Origin: Hydractinia symbiolongicarpus
Lineage: Eukaryota > Cnidaria > Hydrozoa > Anthoathecata > Hydractiniidae
Direction of reading: 5' to 3'
Length of the DNA: 60,000 nt
Assembly: GCF_029227915.1 (NCBI RefSeq)
Contig: NC_079885.1
Coordinates: 21,465,001-21,525,000, forward strand
Part shown: positions 32,493 through 47,200 of the stretch, one piece after another
Layout of the letters: every line of letters starts with the position of its first letter
Position numbering within the stretch: position 1 is the stretch's first letter
Made by a program: the position numbers and the translations under genes
Notes under the pieces: generated by a model
What the model saw: only the letters and a program-made list of their open reading frames with translations
The model's database searches: none
What the model was told of the DNA's origin: nothing

Positions 32493-35263
32493 ATGGATGA
32501 AAGAAATGGTGCATTGGAACTTAAAAGACTGATTGGAAAACTTGGTAATTATTACTTCTTTCAACAAAAAAACCCAGCAAGTTTAACAGGCCTTTGTGAA
32601 TTGTTTGCACAGTGACGAGTATGTACTCAATGTGCATGTGACAAGGTATAACAATAATATTAATTCACGATTGCTTTTTCTGATTTATGTACTTGATATG
32701 CGAAACACGTATCTCAAAATTAGAAAATTTATTTATAAAACCAGTACAACAGGAAGATGTTGTGTACAAACATGCCTATCAAATTGTATAGCATGCAAAA
32801 AATTTGTGTATATAAATTCTTTATTTATGAAGGCCTGTTAAAATTTTGTTCTATGACGAAACAAAATAGGGTTAAACTCATTTGCGGTACAAATATCACA
32901 GCATTGCTCACACGTGTATCTTATAATAACTAAATGGCTTCATGACGTCAGCAACTGTTACGCAAAGAAAAATGACTTCGAGAAATTTGTTAGCTCATTG
33001 CCACTTTTGTGTACAGTTTGAAACTCAGACCAAAATATTGTATAAAATCATGTTGTTTGATGAGCACAAAGATATCAGAGTTTAAAGTTTTGCTATGTCA
33101 ACAAAGTGGAAAATGTTCTTTAGGAAATTTGTTGAGCCATGATTCCGTAATTATAAATTTTTTACTTTACTTTAGACGAAAAAACAGTCACTTTTGGCAT
33201 TACACACTGTATTACTATATTATAATAATAAATAGCACCGAAAATTGTCTTAATAAGTTGTAACTTTATTTGACAAACTGTCATTTTACTATCAAGAAAT
33301 TTGGGAAACAAAATTGGTAAGCTGTAGGGTGTTGCTTGCTTTTATTGATCTCTGTAAACTATATCAACGTTTGGTTACATTTAGTTGAGGGGGGTTCTTT
33401 TGCAGGTATTTCTTTGTATTGTTAGGACCCGTAATAAGGGTAATTGTTAAAAGAAAGGACAAATTGAAGTGTTTAATATTTTTATCCTTTGATACTGGTA
33501 AGAAACTATATGATGAAGAGAATGTGTACAACAGTGTATATGTAATAGCAGGGTTGTTCGAATTAGAAATATAAATTCGGTTAGCAAAGATTTGCTGACT
33601 GTGGAGAAGAAAACCTCTTTGCAATTGTTCCTTGGTGGTGGTTATTTTGTTGTAACAACTGTCATATAGGAGAAACAAATGATTGATAAAGAAATAGAAT
33701 TTGCAACTTTACCATTTAGAATGATTGGCTAAGACGGCAACTAATTCGCAAATTGCGATCTGCTAATTCGAACCCTGAATATTCTTTTACACTTGTATTA
33801 TTTATATGTAATGTTTGCTTAATTTTTTAGGACATGAATTATCAGAAATACGAAGACGATCCTTACAAAGCCTTCTTTCGAAACTTCGCAATGACCTCGT
33901 CCAATATGAAGATTTGATACATCAACGTGAATTGTTTACTCATTTACTGCAAAATATTCATAATGATCCAGATGATGTTGTGTATATTTTAGATCTCTTG
34001 ACCATCTTATCAAAGGTATCTAAAAAAGGTTTACCCAGGGTAATCCTATTTATGATGTAACGGTTCTTTTATGTTGTTAAAAGACAACATTAGGTTCAAG
34101 CTGGATAAAATGTTACATATAATTCTCGACTTGCGAGATTTTTTTCATTTTTTCCTTTGTTCAGTAAGCATCTTTTAATCTAGTAAAATTTGCAAAAACA
34201 CAGTCTCTCACAAGACTTTCTGCTCACGAAAGCCCTTGAAGCACTTAAAGAATATTTTTTACTATGGTAATTTAAAACCTATTTTTGTGCTTACACTTTA
34301 ATACCCACGGATATTAATATAGCAACCGTAAGAAGGGAATATTTTACTCTTCTGTAAAAAGCTTCATGTACATCTTAGAAATCTATCACTTATGGTTAAG
34401 TAAGTTCTAATTGTCACATTTGTGTTATAGTTTCCATTTGCTAGCAAAACCCTGATCCAGTTAGGTGGTGTGGAATATTTTACACAATTTCGAAAAGATC
34501 TACATGGCAACGAATCTCACATTGGCAGTGTTGATGAAATCCTCAATAACTTATTTCTTCTGCATAGTCATTTGGAAGATGAGGAAGAAGATGGAGGTCC
34601 AAATGAAATCGCCACTGAAGTGGCTGTACCAGGTAAAAGAAGGCTACGCCATTTACCATAGGAGCTCTGTGATTTTGAGAGAACTAGCAATAATGAAGGG
34701 ATATTCTCTATATTCTCTATATAACCTTAGTGAATAAATCGATCTTCTGTTTAGGTTTTGATTATGATAAATATCAGAAAATAATAGACAGTTATGACTC
34801 TGCTAAGTCAACAACATACAACGAAAGTGATAACGAATCAGTCATGACTAGTCACCATAAACTAGTTGTTATTGAGATGCCCAATCAACGTTTGGGTGAT
34901 ATACAAGGTTTGTTGAAAGTTTAGAAACATTTGGTTGTCGTTTCAGTTCAGTATGATCATTTCGTACTTCTATTTATTTGAAAACAGAAAAAATTACAGG
35001 AGGCTCAAACATGTTAGTGTTGCATCTCACACAAATGAACAAGTTGCAGTTTTCTTGTTTACTTTCTCATAGTATCTCCTAATGATCTAACGTTTCCATG
35101 GATCTCGCTAACATCAGGTGATCGACAAATTTTAGCTGTAACAGACAATCGTCTACAAAGTTCATCTTTTGATTTGATTATTCAATCATGTACATTTTTA
35201 AAAGCTGTCCTTCTCCATGACTTTCCAGCAGAAGTTTTTATTCAAAGACCTAACATAGTAAAG
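32493..35263 (+). CDS. RTTN: RTTN exons 1-5: N-terminal rotatin domain
   Basis: Exons 32493-32544, 33831-34015, 34431-34632, 34755-34907 and 35073-35263. The protein starts MDERNGALELKRLIGKLGHE; human rotatin has LIRKLGHQLAEIRERALKS in the same place. Then come DLIHQRELFTHLLQNI, an acidic stretch LEDEEEDGG, and in exon 5 LTFPWISLTSGDRQIL and LLHDFPAEVFIQRPNIV, which match the human FPWLPLTTTDR and MQDFPAEIFLQRPKIV. These conserved blocks are the basis of the gene identification. Confidence 0.94.
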
Positions 35264-38200
35264 GTATTTTTATGGAATGCTTTAAATTTTATCATGTCAA
35301 AATGACAAGGGTGAAGTTGAACTTACACTCAAGAACAAAACGTCTTGAATTGGAACAAGAAAAATGCTTTAGTTTGATTGACTATAATTATTCTTTGTTC
35401 TTTATAAAATATTTCCTGTCTGCAAGAAAAGTTGAAATGATTTCAATTGTCAGTTTGGCCAGAACAGAAAATTTATCAACTAATGAGATTCCAGATATCA
35501 CAAAATTATGATCCGATCTGATCCATGCCATTCTTTAGTGGTAATCCTGCCTAAGGGGGAAAATTTGCTTTGGTAAATATGTCCAGTGAACTACCAACAC
35601 GTTTAATTTTATTGGTTAAATATATGGACTATTCTTTCTTGAAGTATTATTTTCTACCTGAAATCATTTAAAATTATTATGTAAATGCTAGTTCATTTTT
35701 GCAAATTTTATTGCTCTATTGCTTCTTAAAGCTGGACTTCTCTTCTCCATTTATGGGGATATCTTTTTTATATAGTGGGCGTGACTTTGATCTTTGGAAG
35801 AGTTTTGCCAGAAAAGAAGGTCAATACAAAAATTCTCTCTTTTTAAAGCATGAAAGCTATAAAAATCGTTTTTATAAAAATTATTCAAGAGGAGTTTTAT
35901 TGACATTACATTTTGCTCTGTACCAAAATTTATTATGTTGAAGTATTTTGAGCATTTTGGATTATGTGCAGTGGCGTTGATTTCAATGTGAAAACATGAA
36001 GATTCGTTTTTAGACACTTTTCTCAGTACTGGCACTGTATAAAGGCAAAAGACTGGATGTTGTAGAGCATATTCTTACATGTTTATATGTGCTTTGTACC
36101 AAGCTACAGAAACGTTTACTTCAACAACAAAACCAAGACCTGTGGCTGCCTCAACAAAGTATTTTGCTTTTACTTAAAATATATTGTTTTTGTTTTGTTT
36201 GGGATTTTTTTTCATATTTTTATTAAAATTTATTTTTGGCTCAGAATTTAGGGCTTGTCTGGTAAGTTAACTGGCGAAATATTAAAGATTTAGTATTAAA
36301 TTGAGAGCATTACACATTATTTTTTATAAGAAACTCTATTTTTATATTTTTTATTTCATCCTCAATTGCTAAGGCCAAAATTTTAATTTCAGACTCAAAG
36401 TTGCGAAGCGTGATTCAATGAAGGTGTATTTTGAAAGGCAGGCTTTACCATCTTAATTGCAAAATTTTGTGCATGTGTTTTAAAAAATTATATTTTTTGC
36501 TTACTAAAATATTTGCCACCCATGTTTAATGGCATATTTTATTCATACAGCTCCAGAAGATATCCAATCACTAAGCGTTTCCACCAACCCAACAGAATCT
36601 TCCAGTCTGAGCAGTAAGTCAACCAGTCGTCTCCAAACAACAGAAGGGACGAGTGTTACAGATATTGATGGGCAAAAGGGTATGGATAAATTATCTTCGT
36701 TAAAAAAGATGTTTTTTAAAAAAATATACTCATCGCTCTCTTTACAATATTCTTTTGTGGTAATTATTCAAATTTTCGGGGTCATCTGTCATAAGTAATA
36801 AGTAATAATAAAAATAAATAATTGGCATAAGTTCTTCTTACACTTCATTGCATAAACTTTTTTTAGATGATGATGACGACTTGGAAAGTAGTCTAATAAC
36901 AAATGCATTGGTTCAAGCTCAACTTTATCTAACAGATTTCCTTCTACAGATCCTTCATACAACAATTGATCTGCTTCAGTTATATGTGGACGAAAATTTT
37001 CAGTTTTCTAATGTTGTCATGTTGCACATTAGTATAATGAGATTACTTCAGCTGGGTCATTTACAGGACAAATGGGATAGCTCCTTGAAGGAGGATAAAA
37101 AAATGGTATGTGTGCTTAAATTTGAAGAGTATGATGCTGTGTTTTAAAGGGAATCCAAGGTGATATATATGAGGTTAATTTATGTTGATGTTGTAAAAAT
37201 AAAAATAAAATATAGCAAGTCTTATTTTATTATTCTGCGTCAATTAAGAGGTCATTTTGGCCCCACAGAAAATGTCAGGATTTTCTATTTTTGTCCTGCA
37301 AAAAAATATAAATCCAAACTTTACCAGGAGACAGCAAACAAAAGAGTTGGTTTACGCCTACTTAAACAAGGTAATAGCCTGGTAAAAGTAAACTTGTGCC
37401 ATTTTGAAACTTTTTTTGGTGTTTTCTATTTTCTTTGTGTGACTCTTATTAGCAAAGTTCATATTTACACCCTTTTGCAGGTCAAGAATTATAACATTAT
37501 GACAATTTCTGCAAAATAATTAAGGTCAAAATCTTTAAATATAAATTCCTTTAAAACGAAAAAAAGCTTTTATAAAAATTTAAAACTTGTTAAGCAACTT
37601 TTTGAGCTCTACCACATATGTTCTACATTACTTATATATTATCTCGGATTCCATTCACCTTCTGTACATTAATCTGTTTTTACGTATCAACTACCAGGGG
37701 TTGATGCATGATTGGACTTTACAATAATATAACATAAAATATTAGAAAAATACATTGGCAGACATAGTGGAGACAATGTTGTTTTTGTTTTGTGAAATTG
37801 ACAAATTTGAATTTGTACTTCAATAATTCACACCCACAGCATTTTTTTGCTATAATAATTAACCCTTAGTTCTCTTTGGGTTTTTTTCTTTGTTGATTTG
37901 GTTGTTGACTTTATGTGTCCAACAACTAAATTTAAATCTACTCGAATCAACTGTTCAGCTATGCACATAATCAAAAAAATATAAAAGATAAAATTTATGT
38001 ACCTGCTGTGAAGATAATGTAAGTTGTCAATCTAAATTTCATATCATGCTGATCTTATTTTGTCCCATCTCAAATAACAGGAATAATCAATTAACCATGC
38101 TTGACGATTAGTTCAGTAAGGTGTTGAATCGGGCTGAATTGTAAAATGTGTCCAGTAAAGCTTTTTCAAATGACTTTAATTTCCTTCTGGGAATTAAAAT

Positions 38201-41200
38201 TTGCGTTTTCTTTGTAAACCTGATTATCAACTGTTATATTGAAAGAAAAACGACAAGACCTGCGACATATCCATTTTTAATACGTTCTCTCGGTAAGTCA
38301 ATCAATAAGCATTTTATGTGTGTAACTAGTTTAGCTCAAGTGCTTGCTATTTATTGTTGAAGCTTAAGACTTTTTTCAGGAAGGGAACTTGTTTAATTGA
38401 CAAGAGAAAGTTTAAAAAAAGTTTAAAAAGAGAACGTATGAAAATTGCATAATTGTTCAATTCTGAGAGATAGCTAGATTGATATAGCTAAGAATAATTA
38501 AAGGCAATTTTTTCACAGGTGTAACATTCTAACTTAAAAATACATGATTTTAGATCTACAATTTAATGTCAGTGCTACACAAATTTGACGATGTAGTCAG
38601 TCAGTTTATGAACGAAACACCTGTTGGTCCCCAAACAACGTTAAAAGCTGTTATTGTCTGTCAAGTGGTATTGAATCTTCTAGACGCCACTGTTCCAGAT
38701 CACAGAGTGAGTGTTGAGATTATCTTCCTTTTTTCTGAAAAAAATTAAGTGTGTGAAAGTTCACCTGCGTTGTTAGCTTAATTATTTGCTACATTTTTTG
38801 TTTATTTCAAAGATCAACTTTAATTAGGTTTGTACACTCTTGTCTTTAAACGATATGTTTTTAAAAATCCACTCTCTTCGATTTACGAGGTACATGCTCC
38901 TTGGTCCCAAAACATTTTGTGAATTGATTAAAAACCATACCAGAATTTTAAAGTCCTGTACTTCATGTATTGCGTAACCAAGTAGTGCATACTTGATTAA
39001 GCAATCAATTAATTTCCATATAAATAAATGACAAACTGTATGTTGAATTACTAGGCTTTTAAACATTTTCTTATTTCTTTCTATAAGGTGTATGAAGTCC
39101 TAACGGATAAACTAGTTCTGTTCTTTCAATTTGTTGTCACAAAAGTGTCATTTATATCAACACTGGAGAATATGAAAGCATCGCTAGAAAAGTATCTTTT
39201 GTTAGCAGATGAAACGTTCTACGGAAGTTATGTGAAAGCTTTAGATGTTGTGAAGAGTGTTAAAAATCTGGATGCGTTTTTTCAAGTGAGTTTCATTGAT
39301 ACCATAGCTTGTTTTTAGTACAGTATAGAAGTTCTATGCAAACCTGTGGTAATGGTTATTATCAACTATTTGAGAAAAGGAGAAAATTATGTAACTAAAT
39401 AATCCATAATGCCAAGAAGCTTGGGCTCCATTTATCAACTATTGAGAAATAAGAAAATTATTAAACTAAAAAATCTACAATGTCAAGAAGATTGGGCTCC
39501 ATCTATGCATGTAAAACAACAAAATTTTAAAAGAATTCAACATTGTTCTCCTTTTTTTGTGTAAGTCGATGATTATTAGATTGTGCAATATTTATTGCAG
39601 TGACAACATGCAAACTATTCACAAATCAGGATGTTGAATATATATGCACTTGAAGTGTAACAGCAGTAGGAGGATCGTAAAAAAAGTGGAAATTGTTGAA
39701 TACTTTTTAATTTTGTTGTTGTTTTGTATACATTGGGATTTAGGTTTTTGGGCATGCCGGTAAAAATAGTAAAATCTTTCAAAATCACATTTTAATGTTT
39801 ACAAAAATCCTGGATATATAGCAGAACTGTAATTTGTTGATTTTGTTAAGAAGAAAAACAAAACTGGTAAATGTTTTAAGAATAAGACTGTACTAAAAGT
39901 CAATATATCTTAATGTTTTTCCTGAGTAACTTTTATAGGGCATCGGATCAGACAGCGAGCAGCTTAAAACTTGTCAAGATATTATTGTGTATCTTGATTT
40001 TCATTGCAATCAGCAATTTATTGATGATGTAATCAACTTATGTTGTGAGAAATATCTCAGAGATGTCACAACGAAAAACAAATGGAAAAAGTTGCTATTG
40101 AAGATACTGCGACACAGGAGTGATGGTGTAAAAGAAGGTGTTTATAAGAGTTGTTCGAACAAGTTGAAGGTCGGTTTTTTATTTTATTTAAACTTGCAAT
40201 TAAATGTTCCTGGATTTTCAAAACAGACTGTACGTTTTATTACAAATATGAATTAACTGATATTGAGACATAGCGGTGTGTATGAATGCTGTACAAGCAT
40301 ATATGTATGAAATTTTAAAGTGCACAAGAATAAAGTACATATTTGTGCACCAAGGCAAGCAATAATATTATACACAAAAAGATGTGTATCAAGATTTTGA
40401 ATTTTTGAAGCCCTGCCTATAAAGTCCTTTTCACTAAATACTCCACATAAGAATAGATGTAGAATTTAATGTTGGAACTGATGTCTTTGAAAAATTTGTT
40501 TATAAAATTACCATGTTGGAATTGTTAGAAATAAGTAGAATACAGTAATAAAAGTGTATTAACTTAATTAAAATGTTATGTAGGTGTTTGTACTTATTTT
40601 GGGGTACATAGTTTGCTAGAAATTCATGATTCCATTAAGTTTACAACATTCGTTTTTAGCTGTGTTTTTCATCGTCACTGGTGTCAGAGCCTCTATCAAC
40701 AAAACATCAATCTGCATTACTTTTGCTGCACAAAAAAATTCTCCAACCAATTATACATAAGGGGATTTTTCATAAAAATGTAAAGGTATGTACATTTTTT
40801 CACACAGATGTGGATAAAATGGGCCCTGGTACAATGAAAGTTGAAGATAGGAGGTAGTAACAGCTTTTTGTGATAAGAGCAAGACTAAACACACTTTCAT
40901 ATTAGTGCCTGTAATAGGAGAAACGCAGTTTATATAAAGCACAGGAAAATTTATTTATTTATCATCGAATTGGGCTCCATACAAAAATATGGTTCTTTTC
41001 CCTATTAATTAAAAATACAAATGAAAATTTATTAATATATAATACATATAAAATTTTTATGAATTTTAAGCTATACGGAAATCAAGAAAAAAAACCAAGG
41101 TGTCCTGTATAGAAAGAAGGTAACAAAGTTTTGCAAAATTTCCATACAACTTAGCATTAAAATCAAGAAAAAAGTAAAATTGTGTGGAAATCGTGCACAA

Positions 41201-44200
41201 GCGAATTGAAAAAAGAAAAAAAATAGTGGGACCACTATAAACAAAAAATGTGAACAGCTATTGACACAATGTATGAGAAGCAAGTTTTTTTACAGAAAAC
41301 AACATTTTTTTGCTTACAATTTTTTAATATTATAAACAAAAGCACGTCAGCAACCAAAGTAACAATAAGTCATATTCTACAATCTTGTTTGAAGTATGAT
41401 TGGAATGAAGGTCTCATTTTGAAGATAGTACCGATAAGCAATCATTTACCCCATTCCATATTTGATGCACATAACTTTAGCTTGTCAAACTTCACTTATC
41501 AATGTTCGCAACGAATTTAGGAGTTCGGATCTTGGGTTATCTGGTTAGATCCAAACTCTCAAGATATACTAATTTTGCTGATGTCAGCATGCCCTGTTGT
41601 CCTGATTTTCTAGCCCTTTACGGGCCTTCCCATTGAATGCTCCACAATGCAGACTTCGCAGAAAATTTGACTAACGCATTTTAAATGCTGGTAACCCGGC
41701 CTACGCATGTATCTAAGCAAAACTTTCACAAACTACCGGCTATGCAGCATTCATCAGTCAGTGCAATGTCAAAAAATTGCCCAAATACTGTGATTTTCCT
41801 AAAACTTGCAAATACCACTGTAGTGGCACAAAATAATTAAGAAAACATTTTCTGTTTAGATATCCAATATTTCAAAAAACATCATTGTGTCTATTTTAAC
41901 AAGCAGATTAAATATGTCAACAAAGTACTGGAAAATAGTAACAAATAATCTACCATCATTCCTTCCACACCTTCAAGGATGTTTGGGTAATAAAGACAAT
42001 GCATTTGATCAATCTCTATTCTCGTTTATTAAATTTCCACAAACTATAATGAGTGTAGACGGAAGTATCAATGGATTAACTGAGTTGGAACGAACAAAAG
42101 CATGTTTTAGATTGTTGTTTTCAAAGAAAGTAAAAATCCGAAGCACTGGCTTTGTATTATCGTTAACTTATATCACAGATCGAGACAAAGAAAAGAATAA
42201 AGTGTTTAGGTATAACCAAAATAATAACAAATCAACATTTGAAGACTTGTTTGTATTCAACTCAAAGTATCTAGTTGGTGTCACGAATGAACCCACATTA
42301 TTTGGTGATATAGCAGTAGAGAATATTCAGAAATTATGGGAATTGCTTTCTGATCGATTGGTAGATTGTAATTTACGCTATTCAGCTGCAGAGCAATTGT
42401 CTATACTTTTTCAAGGTATGTAATTTTTTTTTTGGAATATTTAAGGCATCAAAAAAAAGTCCATAAAATATAAAGAATATTTTTTTTTTACATATACAAT
42501 TTTTATATAACAAACCATCCTGTAAAATGCTGCACGTTTCATTTTATTTTCGTCACTCTCGTGTCTTATATTCAGTCTTGTTTAACAAGCGCATCATACA
42601 CAATGTGCATAATAATATCACAGCCAGATATAACGTTAAAATGTTGTTGAGAAAACTCAAAAAATTTGGGAAAATCAGCAAAAAATTTTCAAAATTTGAA
42701 AATGATCAATCGTTTTTTACCTCAATTAATTTTTTTATCTGTTGTAAAGTGACTTTCTTAGTGACGTATTGGTCCACAAAATAATGAAAATATAGTCACC
42801 AATGTTGCTCTCTGCAAGTCAATATCTGAAGATTTAACAATCCCTGCAGCATATTTCATAGCAAAGCCTTTAAATGGATAACACCTCTTAAATTTGAATT
42901 TCAGATCGTCGACTTCAAAAAGCTGTTGGCACACAAGAAAGTTACAATTGGATTTTAGAGGAATTACGTGAACATATTTTTGGTGTAGATGGTATATGGA
43001 ATGAATCTGTGAGTAGTGGTTCTCACTTAATTGTTTTTATATACTTTTGTGAGTTTTTCTCACCAGTTCTTTTTGTCTCGAAAAAAAAGAAGGGAAACAG
43101 AAGGTATTGTAATTGGAAAAATTAGACAAGAATGGTCAAAATTGATTCACTCAGGAAATGTAGTAATTTCACAAAAAATTCAGTGACTCTTCTAAGAAAT
43201 TCTGCCTTCTGATTTTTAAAACTTCTTGAATGTCATTTCACTATTGTCATCAATCAAACTTTTTTTTGGAGAAAAACCATACAATATTTTATGAGTGTTA
43301 ACTATGAAAAAAGTTGGTGGTTGCTCAGGATTGAATTAAAAAGTCAATAATTTTTAGGCTTGTCAAAAGGTGGACATCCTGAACTATAAACAAACAATCG
43401 TTTTCTGCAAACCTTACAAAAAAAACTTTAACCAGTGGAAAAAGTAATTCTTGTTTAAAATGTTATAAACTTAATTTTTTTTACTTTTTGATGAGTTGTT
43501 GTTGATAATTTTTTAATAAGTTGTAAAATGATAGACGAAGTTAAGGAGGTTTTCGATATAAAAAATAATGCTGCCGAAATACTATTTCCTTAGCTCAGTA
43601 GATTCAAGTATATCACGAGACAATCTTTTACTTTTTAGAATGTGGATGAGAAGTATATATTGTCATTGCTGCGGATGTTAAAGCACCTTATTCACCACCA
43701 AGCCTCCATACGACATATACACGCACTCCAGCAAGATGTCTTTTTGGACTTATTCCAAGTTGGTCTTCTGTTTTGCAAGAATAACGATATGTGTTATGAA
43801 GTCAGTGTTATTCTGGTGTACCTTCTCTTTGATGATGTTATTGTGTCCAATAACATGTCAAAGGAAGAGTTTTTTCTACCAACGTCTATTCTCGATAGGT
43901 ACGTAATACTAAATGAGAATTAAACACAAAAATACACGTTTTTTCTTCATAAGAATTTTTTTTATAAGAAAATGAGCCCCAAATACCTTGAAATATTAAC
44001 AAGGTTATAGAAAATCCCCACCCTCAGTTAATATCCAATGTTTGGAGACCTACAGTTACTAAATCAAAAATACAACACAAAGTTTTAAAAATAAAAGATG
44101 TCTCAAATAAAATACATAACTATAATGTTATTTACAACTGTCGATAAAATATTGTAGTTGTTTATAAAGAAAAGAGAAAATAGAAAAATTTAACCTATAT

Positions 44201-47200
44201 TTAGACATTTTGCTAAGGAAATTGAGGCTCAGGTCAAAAAACGTTTTTATATAAAAAATTGTATCAGCATTATCAAAATATTTGCATCAAGTTAACATCT
44301 TTTTTGTGATGTTTCTTTTAGTTATAAGTTTCCTATTAAATTTCAAGCGTTGGATGCATGTAAAAGCTCTAATGAAGACACCCATGACTTGCAAGAGATG
44401 TTGCAGTCAAAACAAATGCTCAGTTTTATAAAAGAATCATGTTTACTACAATGTGATTGGATGAAATCTGACGACAGAAAACATATGTGCAGGTGAGATT
44501 ATTTTATTCTTTCTAGTGTAAAATAGAAACATCTTTATTATTTGTGTGAATGGGCTTTCACTTGAGCTGAATACTATACTTAAAATTGTCTTTAAGAATA
44601 TTTTCTTGCAATTTTTCATGTTTATGCGCATGTAGAAAAGACATTAAAGTCGGTATGAATATGACAAATCTTTGTTTGTGTGGCAGTGTGATGTCTTTAT
44701 AGACGACTTTCATCATGACACGTGTTGTTTATAATCCCCAGACCTCTTGCGCAAATCGACAGGGAAAATAATGCAGGCGGTAAGTCGTGGACTAGTCCAT
44801 TCCAAACTTTATTTTCAGTTAGAGGCATCTTTTGACCTTGAAATTAGAATATATAGCTTGCATGTGGTTTAGATTTAGATCATATATCAGCGAGAAGATG
44901 CTAAAAGCCATAGTACAAAAGTTTTAACTATAATTTAACTTTCTTCACCTAGGGTCTGCGTTTTTTTCCTGTCGATTTTTCTTATTTTTTCCGCGCATGC
45001 TTAAGAATACTGTAAAAACGTAAACATTGAAAGTCTATCTATACAGTCTATTTGCGTTTAGCTATTTATTCCGTTTTTTGTAGTTGTTTTTTGTCATCAG
45101 TTTTCTTGACCTGCATCAACATTGCAATCTCAAGTATTTCTATTTAATAATCATTGAAAAATATTTTTACACCATTTGAGGTCATGGAATATTTTTATAA
45201 AGATTGTGAAAAAGTCATTGAATTCTTTTTCAAAATTTCCATGACTACCCTGTTATACTGTAGGAATTTAAAATGGTAAAGTGTGTATTGTTTTAGATGT
45301 TTGTTTTTTTTTTGTCTACCAGGACTCCACAATACCCTTTTTTAATAATGAATGTCCTAATTCTTTCGTTCGTAAATTTTCTTTTGCAAAGGAGATGTTT
45401 TTCTTGTGTTGTATTCTGCTAACTTGTAAAAGTGGCTGGAAGAAGGAGTTGGATATGTTCTAAAAACATAGGCAGGATTTTGTCCAATTGTGAACATTGG
45501 TATAGCATGTTACATATTCTGCTAACGCATACAAGTGGCTGGAGTTAAAATTATGCTACAAATTCTACCAATTTCTTAGCGCCAATCGCAAGAACTGTTT
45601 ATATGTGCTGTGATCATATCTTGTTTCTGTTTAGACCGCAGTTTCAGATCACCATAGAAGAGAGAGAAAAAATTGAACGAAATAACTTCAGTAATATCAT
45701 TGAAACAGTTAACCACAATCTTATGCACGCTGGTGACCACTTTTCTGCTATGTCATCTATTGGTCAATTTCAATTGTTACTGCTGATAATTGCGGATAGA
45801 AAAAGCGAAAACACTATTGGCATTCTTAAAGCTTTTACTGATACTTGTGAAAATGGATTCATCAAAAGGTATACACGCTTCTGAATTGAATTTTCTGTGT
45901 GTCTGTGTGCCTATAATTGTGTATTGGGGTGTTAATGGAAGCCCCAACCGATCCCTTCTGAATAGCACCCAACATGAAAATAGTGTTCTATGCAGTTTAA
46001 TGTCTGTTTAATGTCTGTGAATCGAAACTCCAACTTGTGGTATAAAAATTTGCAAATAGTAAATGTGTGTAGAATTGTTGAATGGGAAAATTCAAACTGA
46101 TAGCTGACTGAAATTAGTGATTGTCTTTTACAAACTCTTTACCCAAAGCGATAGTCTTTAGATTGCAACCGACCCAGAAATAAATTATTAAATGCACTTC
46201 CTTGCATTTAAAATGTCAAAATCAATTTTAAAACTTTTCTTTTTTACCTTCAAAAAGTTAGGATCCCATTTTCTGTAACCTCGTTTATGATAGTTGAAAA
46301 CCTATCCTCTGTTAAATGGAATTAAACATTTAATGTCATAAAAAGAAAAATGGTCATGAAGATGTACACCCAGGGCTACGCTAAAAAGATAGCGTATGCA
46401 GGCTAGTTGGTAAATAGAGTGTATGCAGGCTTGATAATAAAATTCTAGTCCTAATATTTGCTCAATGCCTAACCTCTATAATTATATCTCCCTTCGTCTG
46501 CGATCTCATAGCCACAGGAAATAGCAAATGCGATGTATATTTTTAGACTTTGTTGCGGCCTACGAATTTCCATCTATATTTCCCAGGATAAGGACTAGAT
46601 AATAAATAATGACTGGAATTCCTGCAACAGTTCACAACGTGGTCATAATGGTTAATTGAATTGATTGATTGAAAAGCTAAAAATAGGAGTTCTTCAATTT
46701 CTACACGACATAGGTCATGTGTCGTTTGTAGCTTGAATTTTTGTTTGCAATTATTTTAGGATCTTAGAAACACCTCCAAGTACAGAAGATGATTACAAGC
46801 TGTTTCAAAGAACAATTTTATTTGTTGAGTGTGCTCTTAGAATGAACATTGATAAGGATCTAAGTGTTTTACAAAACATTTTAATATCGGATTTGACTGT
46901 AAAGTTAATCAAGGATTCTTCACAACATGTAGAGGAAACTAAATGCACGAAATGGGCGAGGTAATCATGTTGTTTGTTCCAGTGTTTTCTTCACCGTGTT
47001 TTCTTCATCAGTCAGAATTTGAAAGTGCTCTTTATTTCTTGATATTTTATATATTTTTGACTGAAGAGTTGTTGGACCTATTTGACATTGCTTTCAAATT
47101 TTTGGCTATGTTTTTTGTGCATCTTTATTAAAAAGATTTTAAGTAAAATAAAAAGATCTTTAATATGATTTTTCATGGTATCTGCTTGGTTCATGAAATA

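Noticed and set aside
35272-35511. 79-codon ORF following RTTN exon 5 as an extended exon
   Set aside because: The exon has a clear donor at 35264 after RPNIVK, where the human protein is also continuous with the next block; the ORF is intron read-through in another frame.
41570-41770. G+C-richer patch with short inverse tgaatgct/agcattca motifs before RTTN exon 13
   Set aside because: Inverse motifs are too short and imperfect to call a transposon.
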